Origin: Clostridia bacterium
GTDB lineage: Bacteria; Bacillota; Clostridia; Oscillospirales; Acutalibacteraceae
Direction of reading: 5' to 3'
DNA length: 56,408 bases
Assembly: GCA_017415025.1 (NCBI GenBank)
Contig: JAFQJH010000005.1
Span: forward strand, 1 to 56,408
In this document: in pieces, positions 8,679 to 16,134 of the stretch
Layout of the letters: the number at the start of each line of letters is the position of its first letter
How positions within the stretch are numbered: the first letter of the stretch is position 1
The notes under the pieces: generated by a model
Database searches by the model: none
Told to the model about the DNA's origin: nothing
What the model saw: the letters and a program-made list of their open reading frames with translations, nothing else
Made by a program: the position numbers and the translations under genes

Positions 8679-9968
8679 ATGATTAATGCTAACGAATACG
8701 GTTTTTTACCCGGAAACAACCCATATAAAAATTCTGAAGCTTTTCAGAAAGCTGTTGATAAGGGCGGAGTAATTCAGGTTACTGCTCCCGGTACTTACAG
8801 TATTTCCGAGCAAATTGAAATCGGCGACAACACAAAGCTTGTGTTCTGCGAGGGTGTGATTCTCCGGCGTGAAGCAAGTGTGAACGGTATTAACGGCTGT
8901 GCCTTTATAAACAAAGGTGCGCTCAAGGGCGAATATAACAGCAATATTGAAATTGTCGGATTGCATCTTGAATGTAACGGTATCGAAAGCAATGATTTTG
9001 GTGTGAACAGCCGTATTGCGGGTCTGCGCGCACAGGTTGCAATGATTTATGTTAAAAGACTGAAAATCGACGGTTTTGAGTGCCACGGATTGCTTGAAAA
9101 GGACTATGCAATTCAGATAAGTGCATTTAAAAATATCAAGCTTAACGATTTATATATAACGGGCAATAAGGACGGCGTTCATCTCGGTTGGGGCGACGGA
9201 TTTGTTATCAGTAACGGCAGATTCCGTACATTCGATGACCCGATAGCACTCAATGCCTTTGATTACGCAACCTCAAACACTCATATAGGTTGGATTGAAA
9301 ACGGAATAATCGAAAACTGTGTTGATCTGGACGATAACACAACAACCGGCTTCTTTTGCAGAATTCTCGGCGGTGCTTGGTGCAGGTGGCGCGAAGGAAT
9401 GCAGGTTCAGCACTCGGACACCGTCGCGGTCAACGGAAAAACATACCGTGTTCTGATGAATCCCAAGGACGGAAGGCTTTACACCTCCCATACCCCGCCC
9501 TGCCACGAAAAAGGAATTGCGGAATATGACGGTATAAGTTGGGTAGCTGTGCGCGACACGGAAGAGCTTGATTGCGGCTGCCGCAACATAATATTGCGCA
9601 ATTGCAGACTGCAGAAAAAGCGTAACATCGGAATTGCGGTAAGCCTTAATTATGACACCTATGCACGAAGCTGTTATCCCGGTTGCGTGTGCGTTCCGCA
9701 AAGTGATATCACTCTTGAAAACATCCTTTTGGAAAATGACGTGGATATTCTCTTCCATTCAAACTATCCGACCGCAAACATAACACTGAAAAATATTGAT
9801 TTCAAAAGCTCGAAGCTTTGCTTTGATACCGTACCAAAAGCAGAAGGAATTGTTTATCCCGAGGTTGAGATAATTACAGAAAACGTTGTTTTTGACGAAA
9901 ATACAATCCAAGCAAGCCCGAAGCATCCGATAGAGCTACGTTCATTAAAGGCTAAAAACAAATTTTAA
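8679..9968 (+). CDS. GH28-like / pectate-lyase-fold protein without signal peptide
   Basis: The protein has 429 residues. The ATG at 8679 is 9 bases after AGGA, whereas the ATG at 8670 abuts it and is less likely. The opening INANEYGFLPGN resembles the start of many rhamnogalacturonase/polygalacturonase-like beta-helix proteins. Helix coils follow, with NKDGVHLGWG and FDDPIALN corresponding in position to the Asp-bearing strands of GH28. The catalytic GHG and RIK motifs of classical polygalacturonases are not evident, so activity is uncertain. It would act in the cytoplasm on imported oligosaccharides. An intergenic repeat begins at its stop. Confidence 0.6.
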   Translation: MINANEYGFLPGNNPYKNSEAFQKAVDKGGVIQVTAPGTYSISEQIEIGDNTKLVFCEGVILRREASVNGINGCAFINKGALKGEYNSNIEIVGLHLECNGIESNDFGVNSRIAGLRAQVAMIYVKRLKIDGFECHGLLEKDYAIQISAFKNIKLNDLYITGNKDGVHLGWGDGFVISNGRFRTFDDPIALNAFDYATSNTHIGWIENGIIENCVDLDDNTTTGFFCRILGGAWCRWREGMQVQHSDTVAVNGKTYRVLMNPKDGRLYTSHTPPCHEKGIAEYDGISWVAVRDTEELDCGCRNIILRNCRLQKKRNIGIAVSLNYDTYARSCYPGCVCVPQSDITLENILLENDVDILFHSNYPTANITLKNIDFKSSKLCFDTVPKAEGIVYPEVEIITENVVFDENTIQASPKHPIELRSLKAKNKF

Positions 9969-10212
9969 TTTGTCTGGGAGAAATAAAAAGTCAGTAGAAC
10001 AATGGCGCCCCTGAAAGGGGAGCTGGCACGACGAAGTCGTGACTGAGGGGTTTCGTTGCGAAGCAACGAGGGAAACAAGATATAACAAAGAACTTTTTGG
10101 TCGCTTACGCTCCACCCATCCGCCCTGTCGGGCACCTTCCCTTTCAGAGAAGGTTGCTTGTCTTTAGCTTGTTTCAAAATTGAAAAGACAGCGACAAACT
10201 CCCAATTTATCA
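9966..10212 (+). repeat. Large intergenic repeat family B, copy 1
   Basis: This 247-bp sequence recurs in opposite orientation at 13980-14265. It contains nested palindromes (CCCCTGAAAGGGG, GACGAAGTCGTG, TCGTTGCGAAGCAACGA) and the conserved stretch AACTTTTTGGTCGCTTACGC. It has no credible gene. The two copies bracket the ECF-serpin module. Confidence 0.8.
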
Positions 10213-10246
10213 AAATATTTATTGTAAATTAAAGGAGACCGAAATT

Positions 10247-10564
10247 ATGGATGCAATTATTGAAGGGATTTTTATGTTCTTTTTTGAAGCGCTGGCAGAA
10301 GGCTTTGCTGAGCTTGCGGCTTCGATGACTCCGCAGAAGAACATAAAGAAAAAGACAAGAGAAATAATCGGAATCGGTCTTTCGATGTACGGCGGACTTT
10401 CTATTATTCTACTCTTTATCGGAATTGTTCTTCTTGTTGATTTCACAAAATACAAGGTGCTCGGCATTATTTTTATCTGCAATTTTGTTTTATTGCTTTT
10501 AGCGAGTATCGTTTCGAACATCGTCAGGAAAATCAGAGGTAAGAAAAATGAAAAAAGCTCTTAA
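10247..10564 (+). CDS. Small two-helix membrane protein of unknown function
   Basis: The protein has 105 residues; AAAGGAG lies 9 bases before the ATG. The N-terminus (MDAIIEGIFMFFFEALAEGFAEL) is amphipathic. Two membrane segments at about 42-66 and 73-94 follow, then a basic tail (RKIRGKKNEKSS). I do not recognise a family. The last 17 bases overlap the next gene, so the two are translated together. The pair lies inside the segment bounded by the inverted family B repeats, just ahead of the sigma/serpin pair. Confidence 0.7.
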   Translation: MDAIIEGIFMFFFEALAEGFAELAASMTPQKNIKKKTREIIGIGLSMYGGLSIILLFIGIVLLVDFTKYKVLGIIFICNFVLLLLASIVSNIVRKIRGKKNEKSS

Positions 10565-11069
10565 TCACATCAGCAAAAACGTATTTATAGCCATAGCCGT
10601 GATCGTAGGCTTTGCGGCTGTTGTTACGGCTGCCTTCCTGCTTTCACCCGAATGCACTACCGCCGCAGAACGTGAGGCACGTATAAACAAATTTAAAAGC
10701 GGCTTCGTTGTCTCTTCCGAAACCGAGATTGACGGGCATATAATTTCTTCCGCATACAGCGGTGATCAGATATGTCTGACGGTTTTTGAGCCCGAGGGTA
10801 AGGGCTATAAGCTCGTAACAAACGCATACCGTCCGATTGACGATATCCTTATCCTTTCCGCACCCGTTAACGGCATTAACTACGATTTCTGCTGGTACAA
10901 CGGCAAAAACATCACATCGGCACAGGTTACATATACCGATGCTGACGGTAAACAGTCCTCATCCGTTTACGATGTCAAGGACAACTGTATCGTCGTTTCC
11001 GAATCCCCCGACGGCAACTATACCGTAAGCGTATCTTACACCGATACTGACGGAAATGTATTTGAATAA
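10548..11069 (+). CDS. Single-pass exported protein of unknown function
   Basis: The protein has 173 residues. One hydrophobic segment at about 11-32 is followed by SPECTT, which could be a weak lipobox or simply a membrane anchor. The outer part is rich in beta-strand-like sequence ending in two Fn3-like halves (QVTYTDADGKQSSS, VSVSYTDTDGNVFE). I do not recognise a family. It overlaps the preceding membrane protein by 17 bases and is followed by a hairpin terminator, so the two form their own unit upstream of the sigma factor. Confidence 0.65.
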   Translation: MKKALNHISKNVFIAIAVIVGFAAVVTAAFLLSPECTTAAEREARINKFKSGFVVSSETEIDGHIISSAYSGDQICLTVFEPEGKGYKLVTNAYRPIDDILILSAPVNGINYDFCWYNGKNITSAQVTYTDADGKQSSSVYDVKDNCIVVSESPDGNYTVSVSYTDTDGNVFE

Positions 11070-11080
11070 CAGTTTTCCCT

Positions 11081-11100
11081 GCCCTGCGCAGGGATTTTTT
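11081..11100 (+). terminator. Short intrinsic terminator
   Basis: The GC-rich palindrome CCCTGCGCAGGG is followed by ATTTTTT, 11 bases after the stop at 11069. Confidence 0.6.
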
Positions 11101-11109
11101 GTAAACGGC

Positions 11110-11134
11110 GAAACCTGCGGCAGTTTTTTTCGTA
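11110..11134 (+). promoter_or_regulatory. Candidate ECF-type autoregulated promoter
   Basis: GAAAC at 11110-11114 and CGTA at 11131-11134 are 16 bp apart, the layout of group ECF promoters (GAAC-like -35, CGT-like -10). No good sigma-A -35 fits here. It precedes the ECF sigma gene by about 35 bases, so autoactivation is inferred. Confidence 0.35.
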
Positions 11135-11142
11135 TTTTATTA

Positions 11143-11156
11143 TGAAAACGTTTTCA
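11143..11156. promoter_or_regulatory. Perfect 14-bp palindrome resembling a CcpA cre site
   Basis: TGAAAACGTTTTCA matches the catabolite-responsive element pattern with its central CG. It lies directly before the AGGAGGT of the sigma factor, where a bound LacI/CcpA-type repressor would block transcription. Catabolite control of the ECF-serpin unit is an inference. Confidence 0.5.
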
Positions 11157-11169
11157 AGGAGGTGTGCTG

Positions 11170-11727
11170 ATGGAGGACAGCAGAATTGTTGAATTATACT
11201 GGCAACGTGACGAGTCGGCAATTTCCGAAACTCAGCAGAAATACGGAAATTATCTGACCAGAATTGCCTATAACATCCTTGCGGATGTTGAGGACAGCAG
11301 GGAAAGTGTAAATGATACATACCTCAAGGCGTGGTATTCGATGCCGCCGCAAAAGCCGATTGCCCTTTCGACATTTCTCGGAAGAATTACACGGCAGATT
11401 TCCATTGATATCTACCGCAAAAGGAATGCCAAAAAGCGACAGGGCTCTGAATACGCGCTCGCGCTTGACGAGCTTCACGACTGCGCTTCGTTCGAAGGTG
11501 CACCCGAAAAGGAAGTTGAAGCCGAACTGCTCGCAAAATGCATCAGCGACTATCTGATGACACTTTCCGACGAGGCGAGGAACATTTTTTTGTGCAGATA
11601 CTATTTCCTCGACAGCGTGCGTGAAATTGCAGAGCATTTCGGCGCAGGCGAATCAAAAGTCAAAAGCTCTCTCCACCGCACACGGCTCGGACTTAAAAAA
11701 CATCTCGAAAAGGAGGGCCTTTTATGA
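11170..11727 (+). CDS. ECF-type RNA polymerase sigma factor
   Basis: The protein has 185 residues. The ATG at 11170 follows AGGAGGT by 6 bases; a GTG at 11164 is too close. Region 2 is seen in RIAYNILADVEDSRESVNDTYLKAW, with FLGRITRQISIDIYRKRNAKKR as its DNA-melting end. Region 4 is seen in LSDEARNIFLCRYYFLDSVREIAEHFGAGESKVKSSLHR. No region 1 or 3 is present, as expected for ECF members. Its last 4 bases overlap the serpin gene (ATGA), the usual coupling of a sigma factor with its membrane anti-sigma partner. A cre-like palindrome and an ECF-like promoter lie just upstream. Confidence 0.88.
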   Translation: MEDSRIVELYWQRDESAISETQQKYGNYLTRIAYNILADVEDSRESVNDTYLKAWYSMPPQKPIALSTFLGRITRQISIDIYRKRNAKKRQGSEYALALDELHDCASFEGAPEKEVEAELLAKCISDYLMTLSDEARNIFLCRYYFLDSVREIAEHFGAGESKVKSSLHRTRLGLKKHLEKEGLL

Positions 11728-13211
11728 AACCTGAAAAATTGAGTGATGCTATCGGTTTGCTTGACGATAAAATCATAAAATCTGCCGAAGAAAGCAGAAA
11801 AACAAAAAAGAAAAATAAGCGGTGGATAAAATGGGTTGCCGTTGCCGCATGCTTTTGCCTGGTTATTGTAGGTGTTGCAGGACATTTCGGTCGTATTCCG
11901 CCCGATAACGGGGGCTTCGGGACAAACCCGAATGTCAATAACAATCCGCCCGTTGTGAACTTTCTTTCCCACAAAATCAGCGAAGCAAAATACCCCGAAA
12001 CGGTTGATTACCCGCAGGAAAATATGTTGAACCTTAACTTTGAAAGCTACTCCAAGGCTCTCGATGAATGGCACGAGTTTGACGAAGCAAGGCTCGACAA
12101 CCGACTTGATATCAAAAATTATTCTTCATTCCTGACAACGAGCACAAAAAGCTTCTTCAAGGGTAACAAGGATAATCTCGTCTACTCCCCTGTCAACGTC
12201 TACCTTGCGCTGAGTATGCTTGCGGAAACCACGGGCAACAACTCGCGTGCGCAGATACTCGACCTGCTCGGCACAGACAGCATTGAAGCAATAAGAAATA
12301 ACGCCAACAAGCTGTGGCTGAGCAACTATATGGACGACGGTGTGACAACAAATATTCTTGCCAATTCCGTGTGGCTGAACGAGGATATGGAATACAACAA
12401 ATCCACGCTTGACATTCTTGCAGAAAAATATTACGCATCCTCCTTCAAGGGAAAAATGGGAAGTAACGGCTACAACAAAGCCTTGCAGAAATGGCTAAAC
12501 GACCAGACAGGCGGTCTGCTCAAGGAAGAGGCCTCGCAGGTTGAATTTAACGACAACACTATTCTCGGACTTGCAAGCACCGTTTATTTCAAGGCACGCT
12601 GGGACAGCGAGTTCAACGAAATCAACACCGCACCCGATACCTTCAACGGCAAAAACGGCAAGCAGACAGTTGATTTTATGAATCAGACATCAGCTAACGA
12701 TTATTACTATGACGATAATTATTCCGCCGTTGCGATGCGCTTTACCAACCACTCGGCGAAGATGTGGCTGATTCTCCCTGACGAGGACACAACGCCCGAA
12801 AAGCTCATTCAGAGCGGTGACGTTGACCCTATTCTTACGGGCAGCAAACCGAAAAACTGCAAGCCTTATGCACTCATCAACCTTGCTATGCCGAAGTTTG
12901 ATGTTTCCTCAACTCTCGACCTGAGACAAAACCTCAAGCAGCTCGGTGTAACCGATGTTTTTGATGACGAAAAGGCTGATTTTTCACCGACCTTCAACTC
13001 CGCCGCTTATGTCAGTATGATGCAGCACAGCGCGAGAGTTACGGTTGATGAGGAGGGCTGCACCGCCGCGGCATTCACTGTTGTAGGTGTTGACGGTATG
13101 GCAGAGCCAAAGGATATTATCGACTTCAGACTTGACAGACCTTTCATCTTTGTAGTCACTGCTGACGATTCGACTCCCCTGTTTGTGGGCATAGTAAACA
13201 ATGTGCAGTAA
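11724..13211 (+). CDS. Serpin with anti-sigma-like N-terminus and transmembrane helix
   Basis: The protein has 495 residues. Residues 1-33 are a short charged cytoplasmic segment (LSDAIGLLDDKIIKSAEES) resembling the N-termini of membrane proteins encoded after ECF sigma factors in gut Clostridia. Residues 34-54 are one transmembrane helix, 57-100 a Pro/Asn-rich linker, and about 125-495 a complete serpin domain outside the cell. Serpin landmarks are NLVYSPVNVYLALSML, STVYFKARW and RPFIFVVTADDSTPLFVGIV. The reactive-loop hinge EEGCTAAAFT (443-452) keeps small residues but has Cys at P14 instead of Thr/Ser. Counting as in antitrypsin puts P1-P1' at Met459-Ala460, suggesting an elastase-like target. 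An inhibitory surface serpin that also controls the sigma factor is inferred from gene order. Confidence 0.85.
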   Translation: MKPEKLSDAIGLLDDKIIKSAEESRKTKKKNKRWIKWVAVAACFCLVIVGVAGHFGRIPPDNGGFGTNPNVNNNPPVVNFLSHKISEAKYPETVDYPQENMLNLNFESYSKALDEWHEFDEARLDNRLDIKNYSSFLTTSTKSFFKGNKDNLVYSPVNVYLALSMLAETTGNNSRAQILDLLGTDSIEAIRNNANKLWLSNYMDDGVTTNILANSVWLNEDMEYNKSTLDILAEKYYASSFKGKMGSNGYNKALQKWLNDQTGGLLKEEASQVEFNDNTILGLASTVYFKARWDSEFNEINTAPDTFNGKNGKQTVDFMNQTSANDYYYDDNYSAVAMRFTNHSAKMWLILPDEDTTPEKLIQSGDVDPILTGSKPKNCKPYALINLAMPKFDVSSTLDLRQNLKQLGVTDVFDDEKADFSPTFNSAAYVSMMQHSARVTVDEEGCTAAAFTVVGVDGMAEPKDIIDFRLDRPFIFVVTADDSTPLFVGIVNNVQ

Positions 13212-13334
13212 CTATCCATCGGCGCGAAGAACAAAAGAAAACGTGTAAAAGGTAATCGGCTTGCAGTTTAATTAACTGCAAGCCGATTATTTCGTATATG
13301 TTTCTTTTGTTCTTCATCTCAGCTGAATAGTTAC
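13208..13334. repeat. 127-bp nested inverted repeat spanning the two stop codons
   Basis: Three arms are mirrored about one centre: GTAACTA / TAGTTAC at the ends, GAAGAACAAAAGAAA (13226-13240) / its exact complement (13301-13315), and a 16-bp inner stem at 13253-13289. The outer arms hold the stop codons of both convergent genes. Confidence 0.75.
13253..13289. terminator. Bidirectional terminator between serpin and YgjV-like genes
   Basis: TAATCGGCTTGCAGTT and AACTGCAAGCCGATTA are exact 16-bp arms with a 5-base loop. They are the core of the larger inverted repeat and serve two convergent genes. Confidence 0.7.
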
Positions 13335-13882
13335 TCTGTCTCACTTTCAACTTTGACTGTTTCTTTTTTCTTATTTCTTATAAGTGCGACAATAATTGAA
13401 ATGAGTACGAAAACCTCATTTGCCGTGCCTGCCCATGATTGGTTGTTGATGTTATAGATAAACCAGCAGACACAGACGGGAATCGTGAGCAAGCGGAGAT
13501 GTTTTACGTTAACCTGCCACTGTGCAACAATTGCAAAAACGGAAGCGATAAGCGGAAGCACGCTCCACGCATCCTTCCACGTAAGAAGAGTTGACACAAC
13601 AGAAAGAATAAGGAAAATTATCGGAATCGTTTTTGATTCAATCTGCCTGCCCTCCTTGAAGCTGAAAATGAAGTTTTTAACAGCGCCGAGGAAATTCATC
13701 GCAACGGGTGTGAAAAGTCCTAAAAACGTGTAATGACAGCACCAGAGAAGCGCACACAAAACCATTAAAAGCATTACCTTTTTGTGCTTATTGAATTGGT
13801 ACATTGAAATTGAAACAAGCATCGCAAGGAATCCGAAAACCTGCGCAATTATAAACGAATTATCTTTAATAAAATCAAGCAT
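13331..13882 (-). CDS. YgjV-family inner membrane protein
   Basis: The protein has 183 residues. The ATG at 13882 follows AGAGGT by 7 bases; the upstream TTG has no ribosome site. About six hydrophobic segments cover most of the chain, starting QVFGFLAMLVSISMYQFNKHKKVMLL and including CHYTFLGLFTPVAMNFLGAVKNF. This matches the Imp-YgjV family (PF10688), whose function is not established. The C-terminal tail is charged (RNKKKETVKVESETE). It converges on the serpin gene, and its start is 98 bases from family B repeat copy 2. Confidence 0.75.
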   Translation of the reverse strand: MLDFIKDNSFIIAQVFGFLAMLVSISMYQFNKHKKVMLLMVLCALLWCCHYTFLGLFTPVAMNFLGAVKNFIFSFKEGRQIESKTIPIIFLILSVVSTLLTWKDAWSVLPLIASVFAIVAQWQVNVKHLRLLTIPVCVCWFIYNINNQSWAGTANEVFVLISIIVALIRNKKKETVKVESETE

Positions 13883-13979
13883 ACTCTTTACCTCTGAAAT
13901 AAAGTCCAAAACATTTTATCACAGAAAAACTAAAAATACAAATGTTTTTGACGTAAAGATAATTTGGAGTTTATCGATG

Positions 13980-14265
13980 TCTCTTCAATTTTGAAACAAG
14001 CTAAAGACAAGTAGCCTTCCCTGAAAGGGAAGGTGCCCGACAGGGCGGATGGGTGGAGCGTAAGCGACCAAAAAGTTCTTTATGATATCTTGTTTCCCTC
14101 GTTGCTTCGCAACGAACCCCTCAGTCACGGCTACGCCGCGCCAGCTTTTTCTCCGAAAACGGGCACCCCTTTGTCGCTACGCGACATTTCCCCTAACAGG
14201 GGAATCTCCTTTCAGGGGCGCCTTTGTTCTGCTGACTCTTATTTATGCTCGACAAATTAAAACTT
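13980..14265 (-). repeat. Large intergenic repeat family B, copy 2 (inverted)
   Basis: This is the reverse complement of 9966-10212, sharing GACAAGTAGCC-type ends, AAGGTGCCCGACAGGGCGGA and GTTTCCCTCGTTGCTTCGCA. It also carries an extra segment of about 60 bp (around 14145-14205) with its own palindromes (TGTCGCTACGCGACA). A short reading frame through it is only the repeat. Confidence 0.8.
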
Positions 14266-14308
14266 ATTTTCTCATCTTTACGAATCAGGGTGATTAAAGC
14301 AATACATA

Positions 14309-14337
14309 TTGAAAAAAGCGTCTATGTATTGTAAAAT
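14309..14337 (+). promoter_or_regulatory. Probable promoter of the sialidase-fold gene
   Basis: TTGAAA (14309-14314), 17 bp, TAAAAT (14332-14337), just before the AGGGTGAT ribosome site of the 14354 gene. The leader would be about 12 bases. Confidence 0.45.
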
Positions 14338-14353
14338 AAAATAGGGTGATTCT

Positions 14354-15403
14354 ATGAAAATTGAGCTTATAGGTAAGACAGAAACTGTTATGTCCAACCC
14401 CGACAGCCGTCACGGGTATTTTGCGTGGCCTACCGCTGTCCGTCTGCAGGACGGACGCATTATGGTCGGTGCATCGGGCTTTCGTCTTGAGCACGTATGT
14501 CCCTTCGGAAAGGCCGTTGTTGCTTACAGCTCGGATGAGGGTAAAACCTATACTCGTCCCGCGCCCGTTATCGACACTCCGCTTGATGACAGGGATGCGG
14601 GTCTGTGCACCTTCGGAGATAACGGCGTTATAATAACGTCCTTTAACAATTCCGCTGATTTTCAAAGACAGAACAACACGGACAACGAATACGTACAGCG
14701 TTATATTGACACAATCACCGCCGAGGATGAGGAAAAATATCTCGGCTCGCTCTTCCGTATCAGCCGCGATTGCGGTGTGACCTTTGGTGAGCTCCATCAC
14801 TCCCCCGTCACCTGTCCGCACGGCCCGACCGAGCTTCGCGATGGCACAATCCTCTGGGCAGGCAACCGTTTTGACGACGTTGAAGGCGGTATTGAAATTG
14901 TAAAGCTTGACACACAGACCTGCGAAACCGAATTCGTAGGCAAAATCACAATTGACGATAAAAGCATTTTTCTCAACGAGCCGTATCTGCTCGAGCTGCC
15001 CGACGGCAAGCTTATCTGTCACATCAGGGCAGAAAACGACAAGGTTTTCACCACCTGTCAGAGCGTTTCTTATGACAAGGGCAGAACGTGGACAAAGCCC
15101 GAAAGACTTCTAGAAGAGGACGGCGGAGCACCGCCTCATCTTATTCAATTAAAATCAGGTGTCATTATTTCAACCTACGGCAGAAGAAAACAGCCCTACG
15201 GCATTATGGCAATGATAAGCACGGACGGCGGCGAAAGCTGGGAAAAAGACATCCGACTTTATGAAAACACGGGCAGTGACGACCTCGGATATCCGACTAC
15301 GATTGAGCTTGATGACGGCACACTGCTGACAGTTTTTTACGCAACCGACTGCGACGGCATCCCCTGCAATATTTTACAGCAGAGGTGGCAAATTACTTTC
15401 TAA
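14354..15403 (+). CDS. Sialidase-fold (BNR/Asp-box) protein, GH33-like
   Basis: The protein has 349 residues and no signal peptide. Three Asp-box motifs mark a six-bladed propeller: SSDEGKTYTRP (about 59-69), SYDKGRTWTKP (about 240-250) and STDGGESWEKD (about 285-295). The frequent DGRI, DGTIL and DGKLI strands fit too. In true GH33 sialidases an Arg triad, an Asp and a Tyr/Glu pair are catalytic. Arg residues are present in plausible blades but I cannot assign the triad, so it may instead be a related exo-glycosidase. It would act inside the cell on imported sugars. It is followed by a separately promoted two-component system. Confidence 0.7.
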   Translation: MKIELIGKTETVMSNPDSRHGYFAWPTAVRLQDGRIMVGASGFRLEHVCPFGKAVVAYSSDEGKTYTRPAPVIDTPLDDRDAGLCTFGDNGVIITSFNNSADFQRQNNTDNEYVQRYIDTITAEDEEKYLGSLFRISRDCGVTFGELHHSPVTCPHGPTELRDGTILWAGNRFDDVEGGIEIVKLDTQTCETEFVGKITIDDKSIFLNEPYLLELPDGKLICHIRAENDKVFTTCQSVSYDKGRTWTKPERLLEEDGGAPPHLIQLKSGVIISTYGRRKQPYGIMAMISTDGGESWEKDIRLYENTGSDDLGYPTTIELDDGTLLTVFYATDCDGIPCNILQQRWQITF

Positions 15404-15431
15404 TGTTATTTTAATCTTCCTCTTTTATAAT
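15401..15431 (+). promoter_or_regulatory. Response-regulator box and -10 of the two-component operon
   Basis: AATGTT at 15402-15407 and AATCTT at 15413-15418 start 11 bp apart. They are followed after 7 bp by TATAAT at 15426-15431, with no good -35. The same arrangement is at 17746-17775, so an OmpR-type activator bound in place of a -35 is inferred. Confidence 0.5.
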
Positions 15432-15459
15432 GGCGTAAAATAGGAAAGGAGCGATTATC

Positions 15460-16134
15460 TTGAGAATACTTGTCGCTGAAGATGAAAAGAGCCTTAACAG
15501 AGTTATTACAAAGCAATTAAAAGCCTCGGGTTACAGCGTTGACAGTTGCTTTAACGGCGAAGAGGCTTATGATATGATTAGCATGACGGAGTACGATGCG
15601 GCTGTTTTTGACGTTATGATGCCGAAAACTGACGGCTTTACTCTTCTTAAAAAAATCCGCAGGGAGGGCAACGAGCTTCCCGTTTTATTCCTCACGGCGC
15701 GTGACAGCATTGAGGACAGAGTTGAGGGACTCGACATCGGTGCAGACGACTATCTCGTCAAGCCCTTCGCTTTTGAGGAGCTTCTTGCAAGAATACGTGT
15801 TCTTATCCGCAAAAACAGCGTTTCAAAGTCAAACGTCATCTGTGTCGGCGACCTCACGGTTGACATCTCGAGCAGAACCGTATCCAGAAACGGCAGCATC
15901 ATTCAGCTTTCCGCCAAGGAATATGAGCTTCTGCAATATCTTGCCGTCAATAACGGTATCGTCCTCAGCCGCGAAAAGATTGAAGACCACATCTGGAATT
16001 ACGATTATGAGGGCGGCACAAACGTTGTTGACGTTTACATCCGATATCTTCGTAAAAAAATCGACGATAACTACGACGTAAAGCTCATCCATACCGTCCG
16101 CGGAATGGGATATGTGCTGAGGGTGGAAAAATGA
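15460..16134 (+). CDS. OmpR/PhoB-family response regulator
   Basis: The protein has 224 residues. The start is TTG at 15460, 8 bases after AAAGGAG. The receiver domain has the acidic pocket (AEDE, residues 6-9), phosphoacceptor Asp51 in FDVMMP, Thr79 and Lys101 (LVKPF). The C-terminal winged helix has the usual LSAKEYELLQYLAVNNGIVLSRE, VVDVYIRYLRKKID and VRGMGYVLR. It overlaps the kinase gene by 4 bases. The tandem 11-bp repeats before its own operon and before the PepSY genes are its likely DNA targets. Confidence 0.92.
   Translation: MRILVAEDEKSLNRVITKQLKASGYSVDSCFNGEEAYDMISMTEYDAAVFDVMMPKTDGFTLLKKIRREGNELPVLFLTARDSIEDRVEGLDIGADDYLVKPFAFEELLARIRVLIRKNSVSKSNVICVGDLTVDISSRTVSRNGSIIQLSAKEYELLQYLAVNNGIVLSREKIEDHIWNYDYEGGTNVVDVYIRYLRKKIDDNYDVKLIHTVRGMGYVLRVEK

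Noticed and set aside
9965-10213. Open frame of 82 codons on the minus strand
   Set aside because: It runs wholly through repeat family B and has a counterpart frame in the inverted copy at 14033-14260; it is repeat sequence, not a gene.
14033-14260. Open frame of 75 codons on the plus strand
   Set aside because: Translated repeat family B; no ribosome site and full of palindromes.
9966-14265. Composite transposon with the family B repeats as insertion sequences
   Set aside because: The repeats are under 300 bp and encode no transposase; there is no visible target duplication, so only a bracketed segment is claimed.
14294-15022. Minus-strand open frame of 242 codons
   Set aside because: Shadow of the sialidase-fold gene, whose Asp boxes and ribosome site support the plus strand.
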